From Pseudomonas bijieensis (lineage in GTDB: Bacteria > Pseudomonadota > Gammaproteobacteria > Pseudomonadales > Pseudomonadaceae): DNA of 64,000 bases. Both the position numbers and the translations under genes were made by a program. The DNA is taken from positions 3,100,001 to 3,164,000 of the forward strand of contig NZ_CP048810.1 of the NCBI RefSeq assembly GCF_013347965.1, given 5' to 3'. Of this stretch, positions 30,166 to 39,582 are shown piece by piece; position 1 is the first letter of the stretch; each line of letters opens with the position of its first letter. The notes below the pieces were generated by a model. That model was not told where the DNA came from. It did not search any database and saw only the letters and a program-made list of their open reading frames with translations.

Positions 30166-31611
30166 ATGCAATGGGAAGTCGTGATCGGGCTGGAGATTCA
30201 TACCCAGCTCACCACCCGGTCGAAAATCTTTTCCGGTAGCTCCACCACGTTCGGCTCCGAGCCCAACACCCAGGCCAGCCTGGTCGACCTGGGCATGCCC
30301 GGCGTGCTGCCGGTGCTCAACGCCGAAGCGGTGCGCATGGCGGTGATGTTCGGCCTGGCGATTGACGCCGAGATCGGCCAGCACAACGTGTTCGCCCGCA
30401 AGAACTACTTCTACCCGGACCTGCCCAAGGGCTACCAGATCAGCCAGATGGAACTGCCGATCGTTGGCAAGGGCCACCTGGACATCGCCCTGGAAGACGG
30501 CACGGTCAAGCGCGTCGGCATCACCCGGGCGCACCTGGAAGAAGACGCCGGCAAGAGCCTGCACGAAGAATTCAACGGCGCCACCGGCATCGACCTGAAC
30601 CGTGCCGGCACGCCGCTGCTGGAAATCGTCTCCGAGCCGGACATGCGCAGCGCCAAGGAGGCCGTGGCCTACGTCAAGGCGATCCACGCGCTGGTGCGTT
30701 ACCTGGGTATCTGCGACGGCAACATGGCCGAAGGCTCGCTGCGCTGCGACTGCAACGTGTCGATCCGCCCCAAGGGCCAGGCCGAGTTCGGCACCCGCTG
30801 CGAGATCAAGAACGTCAACTCGTTCCGCTTCATCGAGAAGGCGATCAACAGCGAGATCCAGCGCCAGATCGAACTGATCGAGGACGGCGGCAAGGTCATC
30901 CAGCAGACCCGTCTGTACGACCCGAACAAGGACGAGACCCGTCCGATGCGCAGCAAGGAAGAAGCCAACGACTACCGTTACTTCCCCGATCCGGACCTGC
31001 TGCCGGTGGTCATCGAGGACTCGTTCCTCAATGATGTACGCGCCACCCTGCCGGAGCTGCCACCGCAGAAACGCGAGCGCTTCCAGGCGCAGTTCGGGCT
31101 GTCGAGCTATGACGCCAACGTCCTGGCCACCAGCCGCGAACAGGCCGATTACTTCGAGAAAGTCGTGAGCATCGGCGGCGACGCCAAGCTGGCGGCCAAC
31201 TGGGTGATGGTGGAGCTGGGCAGCCTGTTGAACAAGCAGGGCCTGGAAATCGACCAGTCGCCGGTCTCGGCCGAGCAATTGGGCGGCATGCTGCTGCGGA
31301 TCAAGGACAACACCATCTCCGGCAAGATCGCCAAGATGGTCTTCGAAGCCATGGCCAATGGTGAAGGCAGCGCCGACGAGATCATCGAGAAGCGCGGCCT
31401 GAAGCAAGTCACCGACACCGGTGCGATCAGCGCCGTGCTCGATGAAATGCTCGCGGCCAACGCCGAGCAGGTCGAACAGTACCGTGCGGCAGACGAAGCC
31501 AAGCGCGGCAAGATGTTCGGCTTCTTCGTCGGCCAGGCCATGAAAGCCTCCAAGGGCAAGGCCAACCCGCAGCAGGTCAACGAACTGCTCAAAAGCAAGC
31601 TCGAGGGCTGA
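30166..31611 (+). CDS. gatB: GatB, tRNA-dependent amidotransferase subunit B
   Basis: The 481-aa subunit activates the misacylated aminoacyl-tRNA and transfers ammonia. It opens with [15 protein letters not shown], has the signature [11 protein letters not shown] with conserved Cys residues, and ends in a helical YqeY-like tail domain ([11 protein letters not shown]). It closes the gatCAB operon; a REPIN follows. Confidence 0.97.
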   Translation: MQWEVVIGLEIHTQLTTRSKIFSGSSTTFGSEPNTQASLVDLGMPGVLPVLNAEAVRMAVMFGLAIDAEIGQHNVFARKNYFYPDLPKGYQISQMELPIVGKGHLDIALEDGTVKRVGITRAHLEEDAGKSLHEEFNGATGIDLNRAGTPLLEIVSEPDMRSAKEAVAYVKAIHALVRYLGICDGNMAEGSLRCDCNVSIRPKGQAEFGTRCEIKNVNSFRFIEKAINSEIQRQIELIEDGGKVIQQTRLYDPNKDETRPMRSKEEANDYRYFPDPDLLPVVIEDSFLNDVRATLPELPPQKRERFQAQFGLSSYDANVLATSREQADYFEKVVSIGGDAKLAANWVMVELGSLLNKQGLEIDQSPVSAEQLGGMLLRIKDNTISGKIAKMVFEAMANGEGSADEIIEKRGLKQVTDTGAISAVLDEMLAANAEQVEQYRAADEAKRGKMFGFFVGQAMKASKGKANPQQVNELLKSKLEG

Positions 31612-31650
31612 TAGCCATGGAGCCAGTACCGGTATCTGGCTCGGACACCT

Positions 31651-31755
31651 GTGGCGAGGGAGCTTGCTCCCGCTGGGCTGCGCAGCAGCCCCTCAATCCG
31701 GCAGCGGAAATGGGGGCCGCTGCGCGCCCCAGCGGGAGCAAGCTCCCCTCGCCAC
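31651..31755. repeat. REPIN, GGGAGCTTGCTCCC family
   Basis: GTGGCGAGGGAGCTTGCTCC and an inverted copy with one extra C (GGGAGCAAGCTCCCCTCGCC) enclose a spacer. It lies between gatB and the RlpA-like gene, so the latter's promoter must be within or just after the repeat. Confidence 0.85.
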
Positions 31756-31794
31756 AATGCATTCCACAACCCCATTGATGTGGGAACCCCGAAC

Positions 31795-32172
31795 ATGAAG
31801 CGTCTCCTCGGCGCCTGCGCCCTGCTGTCCCTGCTGGCCGGTTGCGCCAGCCAGAGCGGGACGGTCGATCCACACGGCTACGACCAGACCGGCGTCGCCT
31901 CTTATTACGGTGCAAAACACCACGGCAAGCGCACCGCCAGCGGCGAGCGTTTCAACCAGAATGGCCTGACCGCCGCCCATCGCCAGTTGCCGTTCGGCAC
32001 ACGAGTGAAAATCACCAACCTGGGCAACAATAACAGCGTGGTGGTGCGCATCAACGACCGTGGCCCATACTCTCGAGGCCGCCTGATCGACGTATCCCGC
32101 GAAGCAGCCGAGCAACTGGGCATGTTGCGCAGCGGCACCGCACGGGTGCGCGTGCAAGCCCTCGACGATTGA
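31795..32172 (+). CDS. Small RlpA-like lipoprotein (DPBB domain only)
   Basis: The 125-aa protein has a lipoprotein signal ending LLAGC (lipidated Cys at about residue 17), then a double-psi beta-barrel with GVASYYGAKHHGKRTASGE and the catalytic-type RINDRGPYSRGR. Full RlpA is a septal lytic transglycosylase with an added SPOR domain; here only the barrel is present. It may cleave glycan strands or be a stand-alone barrel. ATG 31795 is chosen because upstream in-frame codons are REPIN sequence. Confidence 0.85.
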   Translation: MKRLLGACALLSLLAGCASQSGTVDPHGYDQTGVASYYGAKHHGKRTASGERFNQNGLTAAHRQLPFGTRVKITNLGNNNSVVVRINDRGPYSRGRLIDVSREAAEQLGMLRSGTARVRVQALDD

Positions 32173-32188
32173 TAGACGGAGCCCGGCC

Positions 32189-33283
32189 ATTTCCCTACTC
32201 ACCGCCCTACCGCTGCTCAGCCTGATCGAACTGTTCGGCGCCCTGCTGTTGCTGGTCGGCGGTGCCGAGCTACTGGTACGCGCCGCCGTGGGCCTGGCGG
32301 CACGCTTGCAAATCCGGCCGCTGATCATCGGCCTGAGCGTCGTAGCCTTCGGCAGCAGTGCGCCGCAAATGGCCGTCAGCCTGCAGGCGACCCTGGCGCA
32401 GAACGCCGACATCGCCGTGGGCAGCGTGATCGGTAGCAGCATCTTCAACATCCTCGTCACCCTCGGGCTGTCGGCGCTGATCATTCCGCTGCGCGTTTCG
32501 CGCCAACTGGTGCGCCTGGACATCCCGTTGATGATCGGTGCCAGCCTGCTGGTGTTCGTGCTGGCCTGGAACGAAGAACTGACCCGACTGGACGGCGTAT
32601 GGCTGCTGGTGGCCCTGGCGGTGTACCTGGGCCTGTTGCTGCGCCAGTCCCGGCATTCGGCACGACCGCACACCGTGGGTATCGACATGGCGCAGATGTC
32701 CTGGCCCAAAAGCCTGGCGATGATCGTGACGGGCCTGACGATGCTGGTTTTCGCCGGGCACCTGCTGTTGGGTGCGGCGGTGGAAGTGGCGACGGACCTG
32801 GGGCTGTCGGAGCGAATCATCGGCCTGACCATCGTCGCCGTCAGTACCTCACTGCCGGAACTCGCCACCTCGCTGATCGCCGCCCTGCGGGGGCAGCGGG
32901 ACATCGCGGTGGGCAACGTGATCGGCAGCAACCTGTTCAACCTGCTGGGTGTACTGGGGGTGACCGCCCTGGCGGCACCCTCGCCATTGTCGGTCTCGCC
33001 CAACGCCCTGGATTTCGACCTGCCGGTAATGCTCGGCGTCGCCGTGCTGTGCCTGCCGGTGTTCTATTCCGGTTACCGTGTCACCCGTGCCGAAGGCCTG
33101 CTGTTCCTGGGCTTGTACCTGGCCTATGGGCTGCATGTGGTGGCGTTCACCACCGGCATGCCCCTGGCCGGCCAACTGGAACGGCTGATGCTGTTCTATG
33201 TGCTGCCGACCCTGCTCGCGTTTTTGCTGTTCACCTCCCTGCGCGCCTGGCGCCGCCAACACCACAAGAGGGATTTGCCATGA
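32189..33283 (+). CDS. Calcium/sodium antiporter family protein (YrbG-like), AUU start proposed
   Basis: The product is a CaCA-family antiporter with two inverted repeats, each bearing the alpha-repeat signature: VVAFGSSAPQMAVSL with GSVIGSSIFNILVTLG, and VVAVSTSLPELATSL with GNVIGSNLFNLLGVLG. About ten membrane helices. No ATG, GTG or TTG begins the first helix; the TTG at 32249 would cut it. ATT at 32189 has GGAG seven bases upstream and gives 364 aa, so I propose AUU initiation. In E. coli the homologue yrbG sits beside mlaF and kdsD; here it is elsewhere. Confidence 0.78.
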   Translation: MSLLTALPLLSLIELFGALLLLVGGAELLVRAAVGLAARLQIRPLIIGLSVVAFGSSAPQMAVSLQATLAQNADIAVGSVIGSSIFNILVTLGLSALIIPLRVSRQLVRLDIPLMIGASLLVFVLAWNEELTRLDGVWLLVALAVYLGLLLRQSRHSARPHTVGIDMAQMSWPKSLAMIVTGLTMLVFAGHLLLGAAVEVATDLGLSERIIGLTIVAVSTSLPELATSLIAALRGQRDIAVGNVIGSNLFNLLGVLGVTALAAPSPLSVSPNALDFDLPVMLGVAVLCLPVFYSGYRVTRAEGLLFLGLYLAYGLHVVAFTTGMPLAGQLERLMLFYVLPTLLAFLLFTSLRAWRRQHHKRDLP

Positions 33284-33660
33284 CCGACACTCCAAAGACC
33301 GGCCTGGACATGCGTCGCCAGGTCATGGGCGACGCGTTCGTCGACCGCGCCCTGGGCAACGCCACCGAATTCACCCAACCGTTGCAGGACTTCGTCAACG
33401 AACATGCCTGGGGCAGCGTCTGGAGCCGCGAAGGCCTGCCGCTGAAGACCCGCAGCCTGATCACCCTGGCCGCCCTCACCGCCCTCAAATGCCCGCAGGA
33501 ATTGAAAGGCCACGTACGTGGCGCGCTGAACAATGGCTGCACGGTGGAAGAGATTCGCGAGGCGTTGCTGCATTGCGCGGTGTATGCGGGCGTGCCGGCG
33601 GCAATCGATGCGTTTCGGGCGGCGCAGGAAGTGATCGATAGTTATCAGAAATCTGAGTGA
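33280..33660 (+). CDS. Carboxymuconolactone decarboxylase-family protein (PcaC-like)
   Basis: The 126-aa protein is close in length and pattern to gamma-carboxymuconolactone decarboxylase: MRRQVMGDAFVDRAL, EHAWGSVWSREGLPLKTRSL, and ALNNGCTVEEIREALLHCAVYAG. It overlaps the antiporter stop by 4 nt (ATGA). No other protocatechuate genes are nearby, so its substrate is not clear; it may act on another carboxylactone or be a redox AhpD-like protein, although the AhpD CxxC motif is absent. Confidence 0.82.
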   Translation: MTDTPKTGLDMRRQVMGDAFVDRALGNATEFTQPLQDFVNEHAWGSVWSREGLPLKTRSLITLAALTALKCPQELKGHVRGALNNGCTVEEIREALLHCAVYAGVPAAIDAFRAAQEVIDSYQKSE

Positions 33661-33670
33661 CCGTTAGATC

Positions 33671-33762
33671 GCTATCGCGAGCAGGCTCGCTCCCACAGTG
33701 GATTTTCGGTGTACATAAAATTCCGATACACCTGCTCTGTGGGAGCGAGCCTGCTCGCGATT
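33671..33762. repeat. REP doublet, CGCGAGCAGGCTCGCTCCCAC family
   Basis: ATCGCGAGCAGGCTCGCTCC and the inverse GGGAGCGAGCCTGCTCGCGA flank a 40-bp spacer. It separates the convergent pcaC-like and AEC genes. Confidence 0.85.
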
Positions 33763-33791
33763 GGGCCTAAAGAACACCACAACCTTCGAAC

Positions 33792-34733
33792 CTAGATCCA
33801 CCCACCCCACTGCAACACAAAAATCCCCAGGTTGGTGGTAATCGCTGCCATCAAGGTGGTGATGACGATGATCGCCGCCGCCAGTTCATGGTTGCCATCG
33901 GCTGCCCGGGCCATGACGAAGCTGGCGGCGGCGGTGGGGCTGCCGAAGTACAGGAACAGGATCCCCAGCTCCGCCCCGCGAAAGCCCCAGAGCCAGGCGC
34001 CGAGGGTGGTCAGCAGTGGCAAGCCGACCATTTTCACCAGGCTCGAACTCAAGGCCATCTTGCCGCTCTTGCGCAAGGCCGCCAGCGACAGTGTGCCGCC
34101 GATGCAGATCAACGCCAGGGGCAAGGTCATTTGCGACAAGTACTTGGCCGAGGTCTCGAACCAGTTCGGCAGGCCGATCTGCCAGTAGGCGAACGGCGTG
34201 GCGACAATCACACTGATGATCAGCGGGTTGCTGATCACGCTTTTGCAGATGCTCCACGGGTCGGACTTGATCACTGGGCTGTAGACCGCCAGCACGATGG
34301 TCGACAAGGTGTTGTAGAACAGGATCACCAGCGCCGCGAGAATCGCCCCCAAGGAAATCCCGTAGTCGCCATACATGCTCGCCGCCAGCGCCAGGCCGAT
34401 GACGCCGTTGTTGCCGCGAAACGCACCTTGGGTGTAGATGCCGCGATCTTCCCGCGGGCATCGCCAGATCGCCCAGCCCCAGGCCATGGCGAAACTCGCC
34501 AGGGTAGCGACGGAGAAATAGATCAGCAGGTCAGGCTGCAACGCCGCATGCAGGTCGGCATGGAGGATGCCGAGGAACAACAACGCCGGCATGGTGACGT
34601 TGAACACCAGGGACGAGGCGATGTGAATGAAGTTGTCGTTGATCCAGTCGATGCGCTTGAGCAACACCCCCAGAAACAGCATGGCAAACACCGGCGCGGT
34701 GACGTTCAGGGTTTCGAGGAAAATTGCCAGCAT
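33792..34733 (-). CDS. AEC-family (auxin efflux carrier-like) transporter
   Basis: The 313-aa protein has about ten hydrophobic segments. Typical family features are the N-terminal block VTAPVFAMLFLGVLLKR, GAFRGNNGVIGLALA and the end with AAAIIVITTLMAAITTNLG. AEC members transport malonate, malate or other anions; substrate cannot be read from the sequence. It stands alone between two REP regions, downstream of the galactarate genes on the same strand. Confidence 0.85.
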   Translation of the reverse strand: MLAIFLETLNVTAPVFAMLFLGVLLKRIDWINDNFIHIASSLVFNVTMPALLFLGILHADLHAALQPDLLIYFSVATLASFAMAWGWAIWRCPREDRGIYTQGAFRGNNGVIGLALAASMYGDYGISLGAILAALVILFYNTLSTIVLAVYSPVIKSDPWSICKSVISNPLIISVIVATPFAYWQIGLPNWFETSAKYLSQMTLPLALICIGGTLSLAALRKSGKMALSSSLVKMVGLPLLTTLGAWLWGFRGAELGILFLYFGSPTAAASFVMARAADGNHELAAAIIVITTLMAAITTNLGIFVLQWGGWI

Positions 34734-34807
34734 GCCGAGGACCTTCAGAGGGGTGTCGTTAGGTGGCTAATGATAAGCCACTCACGGCATTGGCGTCTGG
34801 TAGAGCG

Positions 34808-34900
34808 TTATCGCGAGCAGGCTCGCTCCCACATTTTTTGGGGGCTCACAGAAACTGAATTCACTCCAGTCCCTGTGGGAGCGAGTCTGCTCGCGATAAC
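34808..34900. repeat. REP doublet, CGCGAGCAGGCTCGCTCCCAC family
   Basis: TTATCGCGAGCAGGCTCGCT and the inverse AGCGAGTCTGCTCGCGATAA frame a short spacer between the AEC gene start and garD end. It lies in what should be the AEC upstream region. Confidence 0.85.
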
Positions 34901-34937
34901 GGCGGCACATGCAACATCAATCCAAGCTGAACCACCG

Positions 34938-34963
34938 CTATCGCGAGCAAGCTCGCTCCCACA
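34938..34963. repeat. Single REP, CGCGAGCAAGCTCGCTCCCAC family
   Basis: One unpaired unit, CTATCGCGAGCAAGCTCGCT then CCCACA, 38 bp after the previous doublet and just downstream of garD. Confidence 0.8.
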
Positions 34964-34989
34964 CAGGATCTCCAGCGATCACGAAATCA

Positions 34990-36543
34990 TCAGGTAATCG
35001 GCGCCGGGTTGAACAAGGTGATGTCGTTGTACAGCTTGTGCCGCTCGGCCCAGGTCTGTTTCTTGCCGCTGGCCACGTCCAGGTAGTAGTGGAACAGCTC
35101 CCAGCCCAGCTCCTCGATGGTGGCGCGTCCGGTGGCAATCCGGCCGGCGTCGATGTCGATCAGGTCCGGCCAGCGCTGGGCCAGTTCGGTGCGGGTCGAG
35201 ACCTTCACCACTGGGGCCATGGCCAAGCCGTACGGCGTGCCGCGACCGGTAGTGAAGACATGCAGGTTCATCCCCGCCGCCAGTTGCAGCGTGCCGCAGA
35301 CGAAATCACTGGCCGGTGTGGCGCAAAAGATCAGGCCCTTTTGCTTGAACCGCTCGCCCGGGCCGAGCACGCCATTGATCGCGCTGCTGCCCGACTTGAC
35401 GATCGAGCCGAGGGATTTCTCGACGATGTTCGACAGCCCGCCCTTCTTGTTGCCCGGCGTGGTGTTGGCGCTGCGATCGGCCTCGCCCTTGGCCAGGTAG
35501 CGGTCGTACCAGTCCATTTCCCGCACCAGTTCCTGGGCCACCTCCTGGGTTTGTGCCCGGGAGGTCAGCAGGTAGATCGCATCGCGCACTTCGGTGACTT
35601 CGGAGAACATCACCGTCGCCCCCGCGCGCAACAGCAGGTCCGAGGCATAGCCCAGCGCCGGGTTGGCGGTGATGCCGGAAAACGCATCGCTGCCACCGCA
35701 CTGCATGCCCAGGATCAGCTCCGAGGCTGGCACGGTTTCGCGACGGCGCTGGTCGAGCTTCTTCAAGCGAGTCTCGGCCAGCTCCATGATCTGTTCGATC
35801 ATTTCGGTGAAGCCGTGACTGGAATCCTGCAAGCGATACAACCACGGCTCGCTGAGGTCCACCGAACTGTCGTTCTCATGCATCACCTGCCCGGCCTGCA
35901 ATTTCTCGCAGCCCAGGCTGATCACCAGTGCTTCGCCACCCAGGTTCGGGTTGCGCGCCAGGTTACGCACGGTGCGGATCGGGATGTAGGCGTCGGTGGC
36001 GGTGATCGCCACGCCGCAGCCGTAGCTGTGGGTCAGCGCCACCACGTCATCGACGTTCGGGTATTTGGGCAGCAATTCGTCCTTGATGCGCTTGACCGCA
36101 TGGTCCAGCACGCCGGTGACGCACTGCACCGTGGTGGTGATGCCCAGGATGTTGCGCGTGCCGACAGTACCGTCAGCGTTGCGATAGCCCTCGAAGGTGT
36201 AGCCCTCCAGCGGCGCATCGGCCGTCGGCACATCGGTGGACAGCGGCAAGCTGTCCAACGGCGGCGCGGTGGGCATGCGCAACTGGTCTTCCTTGACCCA
36301 GCTGCCACGGGGGATCGGTTGCAGCGCGTAGCCAATGACCTGGCCGTAGCGGATCACCTCGCCACCCTCGGGAATGTCTTGCAAGGTGACTTTATGACTC
36401 TGCGGCACAAAGTCGACGGTGACCAGGCCATCCGGGAACTCGGTCCCGGCTGGTACGCCCTGGTCATTGACGACGATCACCACGTTATCCCGCTCGTGCA
36501 GGCGGATGTAACGGGGCGAATCGGCATGTTCAATCAGTTGCAT
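34990..36543 (-). CDS. garD: GarD, galactarate dehydratase
   Basis: The 517-aa enzyme is a UxaA-type altronase: an N-terminal SAF domain ([20 protein letters not shown]), then [20 protein letters not shown] and [20 protein letters not shown] with conserved Cys and His. It dehydrates galactarate to 5-dehydro-4-deoxyglucarate. Within the cluster it feeds KdgD and the semialdehyde dehydrogenase. Altronate dehydratase is the main alternative, but length and the neighbouring kdgD favour galactarate. The gap to the MFS gene is 13 bp. Confidence 0.88.
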   Translation of the reverse strand: MQLIEHADSPRYIRLHERDNVVIVVNDQGVPAGTEFPDGLVTVDFVPQSHKVTLQDIPEGGEVIRYGQVIGYALQPIPRGSWVKEDQLRMPTAPPLDSLPLSTDVPTADAPLEGYTFEGYRNADGTVGTRNILGITTTVQCVTGVLDHAVKRIKDELLPKYPNVDDVVALTHSYGCGVAITATDAYIPIRTVRNLARNPNLGGEALVISLGCEKLQAGQVMHENDSSVDLSEPWLYRLQDSSHGFTEMIEQIMELAETRLKKLDQRRRETVPASELILGMQCGGSDAFSGITANPALGYASDLLLRAGATVMFSEVTEVRDAIYLLTSRAQTQEVAQELVREMDWYDRYLAKGEADRSANTTPGNKKGGLSNIVEKSLGSIVKSGSSAINGVLGPGERFKQKGLIFCATPASDFVCGTLQLAAGMNLHVFTTGRGTPYGLAMAPVVKVSTRTELAQRWPDLIDIDAGRIATGRATIEELGWELFHYYLDVASGKKQTWAERHKLYNDITLFNPAPIT

Positions 36544-36556
36544 TGACGCCGCTCCT

Positions 36557-37921
36557 TCAGGATTTAGCTTCAGACAGGCTGGAGATGTCGGCATCCTTGG
36601 CCGTGGGTTCCTTGAGCACGACACGCTTGATCGGCCCAACGATGACCAGGTAGCTGAACACCGCCACCAGCGCGTTGCAACCAACGAACACCAGTGCCCA
36701 CTTGAACGAACCGGTGGCGCTGATGATGTAGCCGATGACGATTGGCGTCGTGATCGATGCCAGGTTGCCGAAGGTGTTGAACAGGCCACCGCTCAGGCCA
36801 GCGATCTGTTTTGGCGACGTATCGGAGACCACGGCCCAGCCCAGTGCGCCGACGCCTTTACCGAAGAAGGCCAGGGCCATGAAGCCCACTACCATCCATT
36901 CGATGTCGACGTAGTTGCACGCCACGATGCTGCTGGACACCAGCAGGCCGGCGATGATCGGCGTCTTGCGGGCGAAGGTCAGCGAGTGGCCCTTGCGCAG
37001 CAGGTAATCGGAAATCACCCCGCCCAGCACGCCGCCGATGAAACCGCAGATCGCCGGCAAGGACGCAATGAAACCGGCCTTGAGGATGGTCATGCCACGT
37101 TCCTGCACCAGGTACACCGGGAACCAGGTCAGGAAGAAGTAGGTGATACCGTTGATGCAGTATTGGCCCAGGTACACGCCGAGCATCATGCGGTTGGTCA
37201 GCAGTTGGCGGATGTAATCCCACTTCGGACCGTCGGCTTTCTTTTCCTTGCCCTTGTCCTGGTCCATATCGACCATCGCACCATTGGCAGCGATGTGATT
37301 GAACTCGGCCTCGTTGATCATCGGATGCTGACGCGGGCTGTAGATCACCTTCAGCCAGATCAGCGAGAACACGATGCCGATCACACCCATCACGATGAAC
37401 ACGTGCTGCCAGCCGAAGCGGTAGACGATCCAGCCCATCAGCGGTGCGAACAACACGGTGGCGAAATACTGCGCCGAGTTGAAGATCGCCGAGGCGGTGC
37501 CGCGTTCTGCGGTAGGGAACCAGGCGGCGACGATCCGTGCGTTGCCGGGGAAGGACGGCGCTTCGGCCAGCCCTACCAGGAAGCGCAGCATGAACAGCGC
37601 AACCACAGCCGTGGACATGCCGAATTCACCGACATAGCCTTGCAGCACGGTGAACAGCGACCAGGTGAAAATGCTCAAGGCATAGATTTTTTTCGACCCG
37701 AAACGGTCGAGCAGCCAGCCGCCGGGAATCTGCCCGGCCACGTAGGCCCAGCCGAAAGCGGAGAAGATATAACCGAGGGTGACGGCGTCGATGCCGAGGT
37801 CTTTTTGCAGGCTGGAGCCTGCGATGGCGATGGTGGCACGGTCGGCATAGTTGATCGTCGTCACCAGGAACAGCATGAGCAGGATCAAATAGCGGACGTG
37901 AGTCGGCTTGGTCGCTTGCAT
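36557..37921 (-). CDS. gudP: MFS sugar-acid permease (glucarate/galactarate type)
   Basis: The 454-aa transporter has 12 predicted membrane helices. Anion:cation symporter (D-glucarate/galactonate) features include [20 protein letters not shown] near residue 24, a family hallmark, and [20 protein letters not shown]. It should import galactarate and possibly glucarate with protons. Lys-rich loop [12 protein letters not shown] splits the two halves. It is encoded 13 bp before garD. Confidence 0.88.
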   Translation of the reverse strand: MQATKPTHVRYLILLMLFLVTTINYADRATIAIAGSSLQKDLGIDAVTLGYIFSAFGWAYVAGQIPGGWLLDRFGSKKIYALSIFTWSLFTVLQGYVGEFGMSTAVVALFMLRFLVGLAEAPSFPGNARIVAAWFPTAERGTASAIFNSAQYFATVLFAPLMGWIVYRFGWQHVFIVMGVIGIVFSLIWLKVIYSPRQHPMINEAEFNHIAANGAMVDMDQDKGKEKKADGPKWDYIRQLLTNRMMLGVYLGQYCINGITYFFLTWFPVYLVQERGMTILKAGFIASLPAICGFIGGVLGGVISDYLLRKGHSLTFARKTPIIAGLLVSSSIVACNYVDIEWMVVGFMALAFFGKGVGALGWAVVSDTSPKQIAGLSGGLFNTFGNLASITTPIVIGYIISATGSFKWALVFVGCNALVAVFSYLVIVGPIKRVVLKEPTAKDADISSLSEAKS

Positions 37922-37969
37922 GTAAAAGTACTCCCACTATTTATTTTTATGCGGGTCAGCAGATTGTAC

Positions 37970-37997
37970 GGCCGGGGCTGGAAATCCAGCTCCGGCC
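37970..37997 (-). terminator. Hairpin between semialdehyde dehydrogenase and permease genes
   Basis: GGCCGGAGCTGG and CCAGCCCCGGCC form a 12-position stem with one mismatch and a 4-nt loop, 11 bp past the dehydrogenase stop. There is no T run, so RNA stabilising or partial termination is likely. Confidence 0.5.
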
Positions 37998-38007
37998 GGT
38001 GTTGCGT

Positions 38008-39453
38008 TTACGATCCGATGTAAGAGGTCTTCACCACGGTGTAGAACTCTTGCGCGTAGCGACCTTGCTCACGCGAACCATAGGACGAACCTTTGCGCCC
38101 GCCGAATGGCACGTGGTAATCCACGCCGGCGGTCGGCAGGTTGACCATCACCATGCCCGCCTGGGAATGGCGCTTGAAGTGATTGGCATACTTCAACGAG
38201 GTGGTGGCGATACCGGCGGACAGACCGAACTCGGTGTCGTTGGCCATCGCCAGCGCCGCCTCGTAGTCGGCCACACGCACGACGTTTGCCACCGGGCCGA
38301 AGATCTCTTCGCGGCTGATGCGCATAGAGGCTTCGCTGTCGGCGAACAGGGTCGGCGCCAGGAAATAACCTTCGGTGTCGCACGTCACCAGGCCACCGCC
38401 GCTGACCAGCCGCGCGCCTTCACTCTGGCCGATGTCGATGTACTTCAAGTCCTGGCTGAGCTGGGCTTCGGAAACCACGGGGCCAATGTCAGTACCAGCC
38501 TTCAACGCATGACCGACCTTGATCGACTGCATGCGCTCGGCCATGGCCGCGACGAACTTGTCGTGGATGCCGGCGGTGACGATCAGGCGGCTCGAAGCCG
38601 TGCAACGCTGGCCGGTGGAGTAGAACGCGCTCTGCACCGCCAGTTCGACGGCCTGCTTGAGGTCGGCGTCGTCGAGGATGATCTGCGGGTTCTTGCCGCC
38701 CATCTCCAACTGCACCTTGGCCTGGCGCGACACGCAGTTGACCGCGATCTGCCGGCCCACACCCACCGAACCGGTAAAGCTGATGCCGTCGACTTTCGGG
38801 CTGTTGACCAGCACTTCGCCGACCACGCGGCCGCTGCCCATCACCAGGTTGAACGCACCGGCCGGGAAACCGGCGCGGGAAATGATCTCGGCCAGGGCCC
38901 AGGCGCAGCCCGGCACCAACTCGGCGGGTTTGATCACCACGCAGTTACCGTAGGCCAGGGCCGGAGCGATTTTCCACGCGGGGATGGCGATCGGGAAGTT
39001 CCACGGGGTGATCAGACCGACCACACCGAGGGCTTCGCGGGTCACTTCGACGTTGACGCCCGGGCGCACCGACGGCACGTAATCGCCCGAAAGGCGCAGG
39101 CATTCACCGGCGAAGAACTTGAAGATGTTACCGGCGCGGGTCACTTCGCCAATGGCTTCGGGCAGGGTCTTGCCCTCTTCCCGGGCCAGCAGTTGGCCGA
39201 GTTCTTCACGGCGGGCGAGGATCTCGCTGCCGACTTTGTCCAGCGCATCATGACGGGCCTGGATGCCCGAGGTCGACCAGGCCGGGAACGCGGCGCGGGC
39301 GGCTTCGATGGCGGCATTGACTTGCGCTGCATCAGCCTTGGCGTATTCACCAATGACATCGGACAAGTCAGACGGGTTGATGTTGGTGCAATAGTCGGCA
39401 CCGGCCACCCACTGACCGTTGATGTAGTTATCGAAACGCTTTGAATCTGCCAC
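38008..39453 (-). CDS. 2-oxoglutarate semialdehyde (2,5-dioxovalerate) dehydrogenase
   Basis: The 481-aa aldehyde dehydrogenase oxidises 2-oxoglutarate semialdehyde to 2-oxoglutarate, the last step of the pathway. Catalytic parts: general base Glu in LEMGGKNPQI, nucleophile Cys in GQRCTASSRLIV, NAD(P) loop FTGSVGVGRQIA and PWNFPIAIPAWK. It begins with GTG (39453), seven bases after AAGGAG. Substrate is inferred from the kdgD and garD neighbours. Confidence 0.9.
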   Translation of the reverse strand: MADSKRFDNYINGQWVAGADYCTNINPSDLSDVIGEYAKADAAQVNAAIEAARAAFPAWSTSGIQARHDALDKVGSEILARREELGQLLAREEGKTLPEAIGEVTRAGNIFKFFAGECLRLSGDYVPSVRPGVNVEVTREALGVVGLITPWNFPIAIPAWKIAPALAYGNCVVIKPAELVPGCAWALAEIISRAGFPAGAFNLVMGSGRVVGEVLVNSPKVDGISFTGSVGVGRQIAVNCVSRQAKVQLEMGGKNPQIILDDADLKQAVELAVQSAFYSTGQRCTASSRLIVTAGIHDKFVAAMAERMQSIKVGHALKAGTDIGPVVSEAQLSQDLKYIDIGQSEGARLVSGGGLVTCDTEGYFLAPTLFADSEASMRISREEIFGPVANVVRVADYEAALAMANDTEFGLSAGIATTSLKYANHFKRHSQAGMVMVNLPTAGVDYHVPFGGRKGSSYGSREQGRYAQEFYTVVKTSYIGS

Positions 39454-39479
39454 GGAGCTACTCCTTCTACAAAAGCTGT

Positions 39480-39531
39480 CTAGGGACGCATAGCGTCCCT
39501 GGTGGCATTCCCACCTGGAGCGTGGGGACGA
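39480..39531. repeat. Dispersed Pseudomonas intergenic repeat (GGGACGC...GCGTCCC)
   Basis: GGGACGC/GCGTCCC with an ATA-type loop, followed by GGTGG/CCACC and GGAGCGTGGGGACGA. The same words are common in P. fluorescens intergenic DNA, so I take it as a further short interspersed element. It lies in the 129-bp kdgD to dehydrogenase gap. Confidence 0.5.
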
Positions 39532-39544
39532 ACAAACCTTACGT

Positions 39545-39569
39545 AAAAAGCCGCTGATTACTCAGCGGC
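39545..39569 (-). terminator. Rho-independent terminator after kdgD
   Basis: GCCGCTGA and TCAGCGGC form an 8-bp stem with a 4-nt loop, followed on the minus strand by TTTTTAC. It lies 14 bp after the kdgD stop and before the dehydrogenase gene, so kdgD could be made in excess of the distal genes. Confidence 0.75.
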
Positions 39570-39582
39570 CTCATCGGGTTTG

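Noticed and set aside
31651..31794. N-terminal extension of the RlpA-like protein from 31651
   Set aside because: The extension is REPIN sequence (MARELAPAGLRSS); the lipoprotein signal starts at 31795.
33280..33660. AhpD peroxidase
   Set aside because: No CxxC redox pair; length and EHAWGSVW motif fit the PcaC-type subfamily better.
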